Shown here piece after piece: positions 8,553 to 17,342 of a stretch of DNA of 45,921 bases. Where the stretch lies: positions 1 to 45,921 of the forward strand of contig JAFLUL010000004.1 of the NCBI GenBank assembly GCA_022508845.1. Reading direction: 5' to 3'. Both the position numbers and the translations under genes were made by a program. The notes under the pieces are model-generated. The model did no database searches. It had not been told where the DNA came from and saw only the letters and a program-made list of their open reading frames with translations. Numbering within the stretch: the first letter of the stretch is position 1; each line of letters begins with the position of its first letter. This stretch comes from Oscillospiraceae bacterium. Lineage in GTDB: Bacteria > Bacillota > Clostridia > Oscillospirales > Acutalibacteraceae.

Positions 8553-9287
8553 ATGAAAGATACTTGCTTTACTGTAATAACCAACACCCCATTAAACGGG
8601 AGTGTATATAAAATGGTTCTTTCGGGCGATACGTCTGAGATAACTAAGCCGGGGCAGTTTATAAACATTGCCCTGCCGGGATTTTATCTCAGACGCCCTA
8701 TTTCGGTTTGCGACAGAGAAGAAAACAGCCTTACGATAATTTATAAGACTGTTGGGCACGGAACGGCCATTATGGCAGAGATGAAGCCGGGAGAAAAGCT
8801 GAACGCATTAACGGGGCTCGGCAACGGCTACGATACCGGCGCTTCGGGCGAAACCCCCGTTCTTATCGGCGGAGGTGTAGGAGTGCCGCCTTTGTATCTT
8901 CTTGCAAAAGAACTGAGAAAAGAAAATAAAAAGGTCAGCGTTATCCTCGGCTTTAATACAAAAAATGAAATATTTTATGAAGAAGAATTCAGGGCTCTCG
9001 GCTGCGAGGTTTTTGTTACAACCGTTGACGGAAGCTGCGGCATAAAGGGCTTTGTTACCGCCGCAATTCCAAACAACGCCTCATATTTTTACTCCTGCGG
9101 ACCTGAGCCTATGCTGAGGGCAATTTGCGATAGCACTGAAATATCGGGTCAGCTCAGCTTTGAGGAGCGAATGGGCTGCGGCTTCGGCGCGTGCGTTGGC
9201 TGCACAAGAAAAACTAAATCGGGATATAAGCGCGTTTGCAAGGACGGTCCTGTATTTTTCAAGGAGGAAGTTTTATGGGAAAGCTGA
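8553..9287 (+). CDS. pyrK: Dihydroorotate dehydrogenase electron transfer subunit
   Basis: Iron-sulfur flavoprotein that passes electrons from PyrD to NAD+. In 244 residues it shows the FAD motif RRPISV (about 49-54), the NAD-binding GGGVGVPPLYLLA segment, and the [2Fe-2S] cluster pattern CGFGACVGC...C near 210-230. The ribosome binding site (AAAAAAGG) is weak and close to the ATG. It overlaps pyrD by 13 bases, consistent with production of a PyrK/PyrD complex. Confidence 0.95.
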   Translation: MKDTCFTVITNTPLNGSVYKMVLSGDTSEITKPGQFINIALPGFYLRRPISVCDREENSLTIIYKTVGHGTAIMAEMKPGEKLNALTGLGNGYDTGASGETPVLIGGGVGVPPLYLLAKELRKENKKVSVILGFNTKNEIFYEEEFRALGCEVFVTTVDGSCGIKGFVTAAIPNNASYFYSCGPEPMLRAICDSTEISGQLSFEERMGCGFGACVGCTRKTKSGYKRVCKDGPVFFKEEVLWES

Positions 9288-10180
9288 GCGTTAATTTATG
9301 CGGCATAGAGCTGAAAAATCCCGTTATACCCGCCTCCGGTACTTTCGGCTTCGGATATGAATTTGCCGAAATTTACGACATAAACCGTCTTGGAAGTATT
9401 TCAATAAAGGGAACAACTAAAGATCCGCGTTTCGGCAATCCTACGCCCAGAATAGCGGAGTGCCCTTCGGGGTTGTTAAACAGCGTAGGACTTCAGAATC
9501 CCGGCGTTGAAAGAGTTATAAACGAGGAACTTCCAAAGCTCAGGAAATGCTTTCACGGGTATATTATGGCGAATGTAAGCGGATTTTCGCTTGAGGACTA
9601 TGTTTACACCTGCGAAAAATTTAATGATGTTCCGGATATCGGCTGGATAGAGCTTAATATAAGCTGCCCCAATGTTCACGGCGGAGGAATGAGCTTCGGA
9701 ACCTCTCCGAAAGATGCCGCAGAAGTCACGAGAGCGGTAAAAAAATCAACCTCAAAGCCCGTGATAGTTAAGCTCACCCCCAACGTTACCAATATCACCG
9801 AGATAGCAAAGGCCGTTGAGGATGCCGGAGCGGACGGAGTGAGCCTTATAAACACTCTTCTGGGAATGAGAATAGACCTGAGAACCAGGAAGCCCGTGCT
9901 TTATAACCGCACAGGCGGGCTTTCCGGTCCGGCGGTGTTTCCGGTTGCGCTGAGAATGGTATACGACGTTTCTCACGCAGTAAATATTCCCGTTGTGGGA
10001 ATGGGAGGAATATCCTCGGCTGAGGACGTCATCGAAATGATGCTGGCGGGGGCAACTGCAGTTGAGGTTGGAGCCGCAAATCTCGTTGACCCGGAGGCGT
10101 GCAATAAAATAATTGACGATCTGCCGAAAGTTATGGAAAAATATAATATATCATCATTAGCTGAACTTAGGAGGATATGA
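9275..10180 (+). CDS. pyrD: Dihydroorotate dehydrogenase, class 1B catalytic subunit
   Basis: FMN enzyme oxidising dihydroorotate to orotate in complex with PyrK. The start is the ATG at 9275, which has AAGGAGG eight bases upstream. A longer frame from 9236 would put that site inside the gene. The resulting 301 residues fit class 1B. Signatures are NPVIPASGTFGFG near the N-terminus, the active-site loop NISCPNVHGGG with the expected catalytic cysteine, and the FMN phosphate site VGMGGISSAEDVIEMM. The stop overlaps the first ATG of pyrF. Confidence 0.96.
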   Translation: MGKLSVNLCGIELKNPVIPASGTFGFGYEFAEIYDINRLGSISIKGTTKDPRFGNPTPRIAECPSGLLNSVGLQNPGVERVINEELPKLRKCFHGYIMANVSGFSLEDYVYTCEKFNDVPDIGWIELNISCPNVHGGGMSFGTSPKDAAEVTRAVKKSTSKPVIVKLTPNVTNITEIAKAVEDAGADGVSLINTLLGMRIDLRTRKPVLYNRTGGLSGPAVFPVALRMVYDVSHAVNIPVVGMGGISSAEDVIEMMLAGATAVEVGAANLVDPEACNKIIDDLPKVMEKYNISSLAELRRI

Positions 10181-10884
10181 TGGGTAAAGACGTTATAATC
10201 GCCTGTGATTTTCCGGGCAAAGAGCAAACTATGAGCTTCCTTGACAATTTCAAGGATGAAAAGCCCTTTGTAAAAATAGGCATGGAGCTTTTCTATGCCG
10301 AGGGTCCCGCGATAGTTAGAGAGATAAAAAGCAGAGGACATAAGATTTTTCTTGATCTTAAACTTCACGATATACCGAACACAGTTAAACGAGCTATGTC
10401 GGTTCTCTCTTCGCTTGACGCGGATATTGTAAATCTGCACGCGGGCGGAGCGATACCGATGATGGAGGCAGCAATAGAGGGGCTTACTCGCCCGGACGGA
10501 ACAAGGCCGCTGCTTATAGCGGTAACCATGCTGACCTCAACCGATCAGCAAACTATGGAGCGCGACCTGCTTATAAATTCCCCGATTGAGAACACGGTTC
10601 TTCACTACGCATTAAATGCGAAAAAAGCAGGGCTTGACGGAGTTGTATGCTCTCCGCTCGAAGCCGGAAAAGTACACGAAAATTGCGGCACGGACTTTTT
10701 GACCGTAACGCCCGGAGTACGCTTTGCCGACGGCGAAAAGGGAGACCAGAAACGCGTTATGACCCCCGAACAGGCAAAAAAAATAGGCTCCGACTATATA
10801 GTTGTAGGAAGACCTATAACCGCCGCAGCAGACCCTGTTGAGGCCTACAGAAGATGCGTGAGAGAATTTGTGGATAATGCGTAA
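10180..10884 (+). CDS. pyrF: Orotidine 5'-phosphate decarboxylase
   Basis: Converts OMP to UMP. TIM-barrel of 234 residues with the catalytic DxKxxD array in FLDLKLHDIPNT and the phosphate-binding TPGVRF segment. ATG codons occur in frame at 10177 and 10180. The second is preferred because AGGAGG ends only two bases before the first. The gene starts within the pyrD stop codon (translational coupling). It belongs to the short group I (bacterial PyrF) form. Confidence 0.94.
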   Translation: MGKDVIIACDFPGKEQTMSFLDNFKDEKPFVKIGMELFYAEGPAIVREIKSRGHKIFLDLKLHDIPNTVKRAMSVLSSLDADIVNLHAGGAIPMMEAAIEGLTRPDGTRPLLIAVTMLTSTDQQTMERDLLINSPIENTVLHYALNAKKAGLDGVVCSPLEAGKVHENCGTDFLTVTPGVRFADGEKGDQKRVMTPEQAKKIGSDYIVVGRPITAAADPVEAYRRCVREFVDNA

Positions 10885-10898
10885 AGGAGAGATTTCAA

Positions 10899-11534
10899 AT
10901 GGATTTAAATATTAAAATTGCAAAAGATCTATTAAAAATACGGGCGGTATTTTTCCGTCCTGACGATCCGTTTACCTGGGCAAGCGGTATAAAAAGCCCC
11001 GTTTACTGCGATAACCGCCTGACTTTAAGCGATCCCGAAGTAAGAACGGACGTTGAAACCGGCCTTAAAACTCTTATTGAGGAAAACTTCCCTGATGCAG
11101 AGGTTCTTATGGGAACCTCAACAGCGGGCATAGCTCACGCTGCCATAACCGCGCACCTGATGAACAAGCCTATGGGATATGTTCGCTCCGGTGCAAAGGA
11201 TCACGGAAGACAAAATCAGATCGAGGGAAAGCTTGATGCAGGTCAGAAGGTAGTTGTTGTTGAGGATCTTATCTCAACAGGCGGCTCAGTTCTTGAGGTT
11301 GTTGATGTTTTAAGAAACGCCGGCGCAGAAGTGCTTGGAATAGTTTCTATTTTCACCTACGGCATGGAAAAGGGCATCAAGCGTCTTGCCGAAGCAGAAG
11401 TTAAAAACATATCGCTTACAAATTTTGACTGCATTGCCGAGGTTGCGGCAGAAGAAGGGTATATAAAGCCCGAGGATATAAAAAGACTTATAGCTTTCAG
11501 AAACAATCCGTCGGACGAGAGCTGGAAAGGATAA
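10899..11534 (+). CDS. pyrE: Orotate phosphoribosyltransferase
   Basis: Transfers phosphoribose from PRPP to orotate, giving OMP. The 211-residue type I phosphoribosyltransferase has the PRPP-binding loop VVVVEDLISTGGSV (about residues 109-122) and the flexible-loop lysine region VRSGAKDHGRQNQIEG. The ribosome binding site is AAAGGAGAG. It lies 14 bases after pyrF and three bases before pyrB. Confidence 0.95.
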   Translation: MDLNIKIAKDLLKIRAVFFRPDDPFTWASGIKSPVYCDNRLTLSDPEVRTDVETGLKTLIEENFPDAEVLMGTSTAGIAHAAITAHLMNKPMGYVRSGAKDHGRQNQIEGKLDAGQKVVVVEDLISTGGSVLEVVDVLRNAGAEVLGIVSIFTYGMEKGIKRLAEAEVKNISLTNFDCIAEVAAEEGYIKPEDIKRLIAFRNNPSDESWKG

Positions 11535-11537
11535 AAA

Positions 11538-12461
11538 ATGAGAAGCATAATAGATATTCTCGATTTTTCGGTGGAAGAGCTGGACGAGTTAATAGCATTG
11601 GCGGAAGATATTATAAGAAAACCGGATGATTATGCCGAGAGCTGCCGCAGAAAAAAGCTTGCAACACTGTTTTTTGAACCCTCAACAAGAACAAGAATGA
11701 GCTTTGAGGCCGCAATGTATGAGCTGGGAGGAAACGTTATTTCCATGGCGAGCGGCGCTTCATCTTCTGCAGCTAAGGGTGAGAGCGTTGCGGACACAGT
11801 TAAAACTGTCAGCCAGTATGTTGATATAATAGCTATGCGTCACCCAAAAGAGGGAGCCGCCCTTGTTGCATCGAGAACTGCCGAAGTTCCCGTTATAAAC
11901 GCTGGAGACGGAGGCCATTGCCACCCGACTCAAACTCTTGCCGACCTTTTAACAATACAGCGCGAAAAAGGCAGGCTCGATTCTCTTACGGTAGGACTTT
12001 GCGGAGACCTTAAGTTCGGCAGAACCGTACATTCGCTGATAAACGCGATGGCAAGATATAACAATATCCGCTTTGTTCTCATTTCACCCGAGGAATTAAA
12101 GCTTCCGAGCTATGTTAAGCGCGATGTTCTCAAGAACAAAAACATTCCGTATGTTCAAACAACCGATTTTGACGAGGTTATACCTGAGCTTGACATCCTC
12201 TATATGACAAGAGTTCAAAAAGAACGCTTTTTTAACGAGGAGGACTATTTAAGGCTTAAAGACAGCTATATTTTAACTCCCGACAGGCTGAAAAACGCAA
12301 AAAAGGACCTTTCGGTTATGCATCCGCTGCCCAGAGTAAACGAAATAAGCATCTCTGTGGACAACGATCCGAGAGCCTGCTATTTTAAGCAGGTAAAAAA
12401 CGGCAAATATATGCGAATGGCGCTCATACTTAAGCTTTTAAAGGAGGCAGGCACTATATGA
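11538..12461 (+). CDS. pyrB: Aspartate carbamoyltransferase catalytic chain
   Basis: Joins carbamoyl phosphate and aspartate, the committed step of the pathway. The 307 residues include the carbamoyl-phosphate loop [16 protein letters not shown] (about 46-61), the lysine-bearing [12 protein letters not shown] loop, and the HPLPRVNEI motif near the C-terminus. The stop overlaps the pyrI start by four bases (ATGA), which favours equal synthesis of the two chains. Confidence 0.96.
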   Translation: MRSIIDILDFSVEELDELIALAEDIIRKPDDYAESCRRKKLATLFFEPSTRTRMSFEAAMYELGGNVISMASGASSSAAKGESVADTVKTVSQYVDIIAMRHPKEGAALVASRTAEVPVINAGDGGHCHPTQTLADLLTIQREKGRLDSLTVGLCGDLKFGRTVHSLINAMARYNNIRFVLISPEELKLPSYVKRDVLKNKNIPYVQTTDFDEVIPELDILYMTRVQKERFFNEEDYLRLKDSYILTPDRLKNAKKDLSVMHPLPRVNEISISVDNDPRACYFKQVKNGKYMRMALILKLLKEAGTI

Positions 12462-12880
12462 ACATTGATTCCATTCATAACGGAGTTGTTATTGACCACA
12501 TAAGCGCCGGCAGAGGTATGAGGCTCTATGACCTGTTGGGGCTTGATAAACTTAATGTGCCGGTGGCGATAATCAAAAATGTTAACTCCGGCAAGATGGG
12601 AAGAAAGGATCTTATAAAGGTTGATGCCGATATTCCCATAAGCCTTGACGTTATAGGCTTTGTTGACCCCGGAGCAACGGTAAATATAATTAAAAACGGC
12701 GTTCTCACTGAAAAAAGAAACGTCCCGATGCCCGAGACGCTTGTTAATGTTATCAAATGCAAAAATCCGCGCTGCATAACTTCAACCGAGCAGGAGCTTG
12801 ACAATATGTTCAGGCTCACCGACCGGGAGAACATTGTTTACCGCTGCGTTTACTGCGAGGCGGCAGTTAACGCGAATTAA
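12458..12880 (+). CDS. pyrI: Aspartate carbamoyltransferase regulatory chain
   Basis: Allosteric subunit that binds nucleotides and links PyrB trimers. The 140-residue protein has an N-terminal allosteric domain and a C-terminal zinc domain with four cysteines in the spacing C-x4-C ... C-x2-C (KCKNPRC, YRCVYC). PyrI implies feedback control at the enzyme level, which fits the absence of a visible attenuator at the operon start. It is the last gene of the operon, and its stop shares TTAA with the convergent neighbour. Confidence 0.94.
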   Translation: MNIDSIHNGVVIDHISAGRGMRLYDLLGLDKLNVPVAIIKNVNSGKMGRKDLIKVDADIPISLDVIGFVDPGATVNIIKNGVLTEKRNVPMPETLVNVIKCKNPRCITSTEQELDNMFRLTDRENIVYRCVYCEAAVNAN

Positions 12881-13803
12881 GACAAAGCTATTTTGATTAC
12901 TATCGGGAAATGATCGCTGGGATAAATGCCGTCATAAGTAGTATCAACAATTTTATATTCCGAAACGTCTATACCCGTTTTTGAAACCATAAAATAGTCA
13001 ATATTCTCCCTGTTAAGGCTCTTGCCGTAGTTCTGATATGTGGCCCCGCTCATAGTGATTCCGGCTTTGTATTTCGCATCGTCAAACAGCTTAGCAGCGG
13101 CCTTGTATGTTTCAGAACTCTCCTCGGCGTTAAAATCGCCCATTATAACGCAGGGATAATCGCCGAAGGCGTTTAGCTTTTCAAGGATCAACCTTATGCC
13201 GTTGATCCTTGCTTTTTCGCTTATATGATCAAGATGGGTATTAAAAACGGCAAGCTCTTTTCCGTCGGAGAGCTGTTTTAACACAACGAAAGAGCATATG
13301 CGGTAACAGGCGGCTCCCCAATCGCGGCTCATTTCATCGGGAGTTGAGCTGAGCCAAAACGATCCTTTATCTATAAGCTGAAATTTTGAGGTGTTATAAA
13401 ATATCGGACAGCCTTCGGAAAAATAGCTGCCGTCACGGTAAGTAAGAACATTTTCATAACCTTCAAGGCAGTTAGTGAGATAATCATAGTGAAATCTTGT
13501 TACCTCCTGAAAACCTATAATATCAGGGCTCTGAGCCTCGATATTTTTTATTATCAGATCTGCGCGGTAGAACCAGCTCTTCTTAAACATATCAAAGGGC
13601 GATACAGTGCGAACATTGCAGCTCATAACGGTTATATTCTCCGAGCGGGAATTATTTGTTATACTAAAGCTTCTCTCAGAGTTTTTATAATGAGGATAAA
13701 ACATAACCTGCGCTCCCGCAATAAAAATTACGCCTGCAAGAATAATGCAAACAAGAGAAATTAAAATTGTTTTTATCGTTTTCTTTGCTTTTTTATTATT
13801 CAT
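12877..13803 (-). CDS. Membrane-anchored endonuclease/exonuclease/phosphatase (EEP) family protein
   Basis: A 308-residue EEP-superfamily hydrolase. A basic N-terminus and a hydrophobic segment (about residues 8-31) suggest a signal anchor with the catalytic domain outside the membrane. Catalytic motifs are visible: MSCNVR, IIGFQEV (metal-binding Glu), FNTHLDH, VIMGDFNAE and the terminal PSDHFPI. The substrate cannot be told (DNA, phosphoinositide or other phosphodiester). The ATG at 13803 is chosen because AAAGGTGA lies just upstream; the longer frame would start at a GTG inside that site. It is convergent with pyrI and overlaps it by four bases. Confidence 0.82.
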   Translation of the reverse strand: MNNKKAKKTIKTILISLVCIILAGVIFIAGAQVMFYPHYKNSERSFSITNNSRSENITVMSCNVRTVSPFDMFKKSWFYRADLIIKNIEAQSPDIIGFQEVTRFHYDYLTNCLEGYENVLTYRDGSYFSEGCPIFYNTSKFQLIDKGSFWLSSTPDEMSRDWGAACYRICSFVVLKQLSDGKELAVFNTHLDHISEKARINGIRLILEKLNAFGDYPCVIMGDFNAEESSETYKAAAKLFDDAKYKAGITMSGATYQNYGKSLNRENIDYFMVSKTGIDVSEYKIVDTTYDGIYPSDHFPIVIKIALS

Positions 13804-13839
13804 ATTTATCACCTTTCGATAATAACAGGTTTTTAAATT

Positions 13840-13868
13840 ATGTTAGCATAAAAATTTAATGAAGTCAA
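13840..13868 (-). promoter_or_regulatory. Promoter of the EEP-family gene
   Basis: Minus-strand TTGACT (13863-13868), 17-bp spacer, TAACAT (13840-13845), 37 bases upstream of the start. Confidence 0.65.
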
Positions 13869-13878
13869 ACGCTTATAC

Positions 13879-13907
13879 TTGATATTTTTATATAAATGTA
13901 ATAATAT
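13879..13907 (+). promoter_or_regulatory. Probable promoter of murD-murI
   Basis: TTGATA (13879-13884) and TAATAT (13902-13907) with a 17-bp spacer in a very A+T-rich divergent region. A second -10-like TATAAT lies about ten bases downstream. Confidence 0.5.
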
Positions 13908-13946
13908 ATTATATAATTAGATAAATATCGTTTGACGGAGGCATAT

Positions 13947-15290
13947 ATGTCAGATTTTTCCAATAAAAAAGTTCTTGTTATCGGTCTTGCAAGAAGCGGA
14001 CTTGCCGCTGTAAAGCTTCTTCTGAAACTCGGCGCGGACATAACTGTTTCGGAATCAAAGCCCGAAAGCGAGATAAAAGAAAGAGATTTTCTCAAAGAAA
14101 ACGGTGTAAGACTTGCTCCTCAGACGCCGGATATTTTTGAGGAAAATTATGACCTTGCCGTTAAAAACCCGGGAATAAACGGAAATCTTTGGTTTATAAA
14201 AAGGCTGAGGGAGAGGAATATTCCCGTTATAACCGAAATTGAGCTTGCCTACCGCGTTTCTGCAAAGCAGTTTTATATTGCCGTTACCGGAACAAACGGA
14301 AAAACAACCACCTCAAGCCTCATTTATGAGATTCTGAAAAAGGCTTTTCCGGGCAAAGCCCACGTTACCGGCAATATAGGCACAGCTCTGTGCGAAACCG
14401 TTCTCGAAAATTCGTTGCTTACCGAAGGCGGGCATTATATCGTGCTTGAAATTTCAAACTTCCAGCTTGCCGACATAGTTGACTTTAAGGCTGACGTGTC
14501 GGTAATACTGAATCTAGCGCCGGATCACATAGATTTTATGGGCAGCGAGGATAACTATTACCGCTCAAAATGCCGCGTTTACGAAAACGCCGATGAAAAC
14601 TGCGTATTTCTTAAAAACGCCGACGATAAAATCATTGAGGAATACTGCTCTTTGCTCCCCGTTAAGGCAAAAACTTTTACATTCAGCACCGAAAACAAGG
14701 CTGATATATACGCTGATGGCAAAAACGTTTATTATAACGGCAAAATTCTATTCCCTCTGGATATAATAAGGATAGTTGGAAGGCATAACGTTCAGAATGT
14801 TCTTGTATCTGTTGCAGCAGCGCTCACCGCGGGAGCGGACGAAGAGACCATAAGAGAGGCTGTTGCAGATTTCAGAGGCGTTGAACACAGAATTGAGTTT
14901 GTCAGAGAAAAAGACGGAGTTAAATACTATAACGATTCAAAGGGCACAAACGTTGACGCCACCGTTACCGCCCTTAAGGCATTTTCCTCCCCGGTTATTC
15001 TGCTTGCGGGCGGATTTGAAAAGGGACTTTCATTTGAACCGCTTAAGGCTTACCTCAAAAATGTTAAGCAGGTAATCGGCTTTGGCGCCTGCGGGAAAAG
15101 GCTTATAGAAGAGCTGACAGGCGGAACCGGAATTTTAACGGAGAATTTACCGGAAGCTTTGGCGCAGGCAGAAAAGCTCGCAAAAAGCGGAGATACCGTT
15201 CTTCTGTCGCCTACAACAAGCTCCTTTGACCAGTATTCCTGCTTTGAAGAGCGCGGAGAACACTTCAAAGAGCTTGTAAATTCACTGTAA
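13947..15290 (+). CDS. murD: UDP-N-acetylmuramoylalanine--D-glutamate ligase
   Basis: Adds D-glutamate to UDP-MurNAc-L-Ala in peptidoglycan precursor synthesis. The ATG at 13947 follows GGAGG by five bases; a longer frame starting at a TTG at 13932 would include that site. This gives 447 residues. An N-terminal Rossmann segment (VLVIGLARSG) is followed by the ATP-binding P-loop VTGTNGKTTTSS near residue 115, and the DHIDFMG and RVEHRIE-type (GVEHRIEFV) Mur ligase signatures. murI, which makes the D-glutamate substrate, follows after ten bases. Confidence 0.95.
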   Translation: MSDFSNKKVLVIGLARSGLAAVKLLLKLGADITVSESKPESEIKERDFLKENGVRLAPQTPDIFEENYDLAVKNPGINGNLWFIKRLRERNIPVITEIELAYRVSAKQFYIAVTGTNGKTTTSSLIYEILKKAFPGKAHVTGNIGTALCETVLENSLLTEGGHYIVLEISNFQLADIVDFKADVSVILNLAPDHIDFMGSEDNYYRSKCRVYENADENCVFLKNADDKIIEEYCSLLPVKAKTFTFSTENKADIYADGKNVYYNGKILFPLDIIRIVGRHNVQNVLVSVAAALTAGADEETIREAVADFRGVEHRIEFVREKDGVKYYNDSKGTNVDATVTALKAFSSPVILLAGGFEKGLSFEPLKAYLKNVKQVIGFGACGKRLIEELTGGTGILTENLPEALAQAEKLAKSGDTVLLSPTTSSFDQYSCFEERGEHFKELVNSL

Positions 15291-15300
15291 AGAGGTAATT

Positions 15301-16110
15301 ATGGATAACTGCGAAAGACCGATAGGCGTTTTCGACTCCGGACTCGGAGGACTTACCGTTGTTAAAGAAATCCTTAAGAATCTTCCTAACGAGAATATTA
15401 TTTTCTTCGGCGATACAGGAAGAGTTCCCTACGGGGGACGCTCAAAGGAGACAATAACCCAGTATGTTAAGGACGATATGGATTTTTTGCTCTCACACGG
15501 CGTTAAAGCCGTTGTTATCGCCTGCAACACAGCTGATTCAATGGCAAGAGAAACGGTTGAAAACCTTTATAACATACCTATTATCGGAGTTGTTTCACCC
15601 GCGGCAAAAAAGGCCGCAAATGCCACGAAAAACGGCAGAATAGGCGTTATAGGAACAAAAGCAACCGTTAAAAGCGGAGCATATTTAAGGGCAATAAGCG
15701 CCTATTCTCCTGAGACAGAGGTTTTTGTCGCGGCTTGTCCGCTGCTCGTTCCCCTTGTTGAGGAAGGGCGTTTTCAAAAGGGCGATATAGTTCCCGAAAC
15801 GGTGCTTAAGGAATACCTCGAGCCTCTGAAAGAAAAAGAAATCGATACTCTTATTCTCGGCTGCACACACTATCCCCTGCTGTATGATATAGTTGCCTCA
15901 ATTCTTCCCGATGTTCAAATCATATGTTCCGGACCCGCTTCAACCGAGGCTCTTATAGAAACACTCAGCGTTAATTCTCTGCTGAATCGTTCATCTTCAC
16001 CGGGCTCGATCAGCTATTTTGTAAGCGATTCGCCCGACAGCTTTTCTAAAAACGGCAGCATCTTCATCGGCAAAGAAATCAACTCCGGCGTAAAACTGGT
16101 AAATCTTTAA
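15301..16110 (+). CDS. murI: Glutamate racemase
   Basis: Cofactor-independent racemase supplying D-glutamate to MurD. Both catalytic cysteine motifs are present in the 269 residues: ACNTADS (Cys75) and ILGCTHYPLL (Cys about 187). The FDSGLGGLTV substrate motif is near the N-terminus. The ribosome binding site is AAGAGG. The pairing murD-murI puts enzyme and substrate supply in one transcript. Confidence 0.95.
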   Translation: MDNCERPIGVFDSGLGGLTVVKEILKNLPNENIIFFGDTGRVPYGGRSKETITQYVKDDMDFLLSHGVKAVVIACNTADSMARETVENLYNIPIIGVVSPAAKKAANATKNGRIGVIGTKATVKSGAYLRAISAYSPETEVFVAACPLLVPLVEEGRFQKGDIVPETVLKEYLEPLKEKEIDTLILGCTHYPLLYDIVASILPDVQIICSGPASTEALIETLSVNSLLNRSSSPGSISYFVSDSPDSFSKNGSIFIGKEINSGVKLVNL

Positions 16111-16142
16111 CAAAACAGTTAAAAATTTTAATAATTTAGAGC

Positions 16143-16169
16143 AAAACGGTTACAATTTGTAACCGTTTT
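16143..16169. terminator. Perfect inverted repeat after murI
   Basis: AAAACGGTTACA and its exact complement flank a 3-base loop. The stem itself ends in TTTT. It is probably the murD-murI terminator, although the usual long T tract is missing. Confidence 0.6.
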
Positions 16170-16318
16170 ATTACAACTTGTTAAGTTTATGAATTTTGCA
16201 CAAATATCAGGCAATATATATATGCGAAAAAACGTGAAAAAGAGTTTTATAAAAACTTATTTCAAAATCCCGTAACAATGATTTGGTAATTTTAAACAAA
16301 ATTTTTCTAAAACATAAT

Positions 16319-16347
16319 TTGACATTTGAAAAAGCTTCGTCTATAAT
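16319..16347 (+). promoter_or_regulatory. Consensus promoter of the 3D-domain gene
   Basis: Exact TTGACA (16319-16324), 17-bp spacer, exact TATAAT (16342-16347). The rest of the 305-base gap 16111-16415 is A+T-rich and contains only the murI hairpin and the leader hairpin listed next. Confidence 0.85.
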
Positions 16348-16373
16348 GCATTTTGTTCTTAGCCTGAAATCTA

Positions 16374-16396
16374 TTGAGCGCATAAATGCAGCTCAA
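16374..16396 (+). promoter_or_regulatory. Leader hairpin of the 3D-domain gene
   Basis: TTGAGC-GCA...TGC-A-GCTCAA folds with one bulged A, inside the 5' untranslated region and about ten bases before the ribosome binding site. It could control mRNA stability or access to the start. It matches no riboswitch class I can name. Confidence 0.45.
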
Positions 16397-16415
16397 AACG
16401 GACAGGAGTTTTTAT

Positions 16416-17267
16416 ATGAATAGATCAAGAAAGGGCGGACGACGAAAGGGTCAGCAAAGTCCATATAAGATCATCACCGAATCCGCCTACAAAGACAGGC
16501 ACGTCTTCAAATCGGTCTGCTTTATGACCGCGGTTGGACTTTCGCTCACGGCAGTTATTTCAACCGTCCCCCAAACAGCTGCAAACCTTGTAAAGGTTTC
16601 GCTTGAGGACGTCAACGCTCCTTCGTATACCCAGTATACCGATGCGAGCATCTTTTACACCGACGACAATCTTGTAAACTTTTCAGTGCCCGAGCTTGAC
16701 GAGCTGAGCGAACTTATCGAAGAGCTCGTTGCGGCCGACGAAGTTAGTCAGCGCAAAAAAGAGGGCGACACCGCATTTTCAAAATGCGTAACCACCATGA
16801 GCGACGAGGAAGCTCAGGAAAAACTTGAAAACATTGAGGCAAAAAAAGCAACGGCAAGAACAATAATCACAGCCTCCGGAACATTTGAAAACTACACATG
16901 CCTTAATAAAAGAGGCATACCGATGTCACAAAAGGGAACGGTTGAGGTGGACGAAAACGGAGTTCCGCTTCACTACTCAAAGATGATAAAAGGCACCGCC
17001 ACCGCCTACTGCACGGGCACGATAACCTCCAGGGGAACTCGTCCTATTCAGGGAACAGTTGCCGTTGATCCGAGAGAAATTCCCTACGGAACAAAAATGT
17101 ATATAACGTCTGCCGACGGCAGCTATGTTTACGGCTTAGCGGTGGCAGAGGACACAGGCGGATTTATCTACTGGCCTCGCGGGGCAACAGTTGACCTCTA
17201 TATGTATTCAAAATCAGACTGCACAACCTGGGGATTCAGAGGGGTTAACATCTATATCCTCGACTGA
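16416..17267 (+). CDS. 3D-domain peptidoglycan hydrolase-like protein
   Basis: A secreted or membrane-anchored wall enzyme of the YabE/YocH/MltA-like 3D fold (283 residues). A basic N-terminus (RKGGRRKG) precedes a hydrophobic segment at about 34-52, probably a signal anchor. A helical, acidic middle region follows. The C-terminal 3D domain (about 190-283) has GTATAYCTG, GTVAVDPREIPYGT, VAEDTGG and VDLYM, which supply the three aspartates that name the domain. The ATG at 16416 follows AGGAG by seven bases; an ATG at 16386 lies in the leader hairpin and has no ribosome binding site. It has its own promoter and strong terminator. Confidence 0.85.
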   Translation: MNRSRKGGRRKGQQSPYKIITESAYKDRHVFKSVCFMTAVGLSLTAVISTVPQTAANLVKVSLEDVNAPSYTQYTDASIFYTDDNLVNFSVPELDELSELIEELVAADEVSQRKKEGDTAFSKCVTTMSDEEAQEKLENIEAKKATARTIITASGTFENYTCLNKRGIPMSQKGTVEVDENGVPLHYSKMIKGTATAYCTGTITSRGTRPIQGTVAVDPREIPYGTKMYITSADGSYVYGLAVAEDTGGFIYWPRGATVDLYMYSKSDCTTWGFRGVNIYILD

Positions 17268-17283
17268 CAAAAAGAACAATAAC

Positions 17284-17320
17284 AAACGGCGCAGCTTCAA
17301 AATTCGAAGCTGCGCCGTTT
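17284..17320. terminator. Bidirectional terminator between 3D-domain gene and spoIIR
   Basis: 15-bp G+C-rich perfect arms (AAACGGCGCAGCTTC and complement) with a 7-base loop and T tracts after the stem on both strands. It serves both convergent genes. Confidence 0.9.
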
Positions 17321-17342
17321 TTCTTTATCTAAACCGAAAAAA

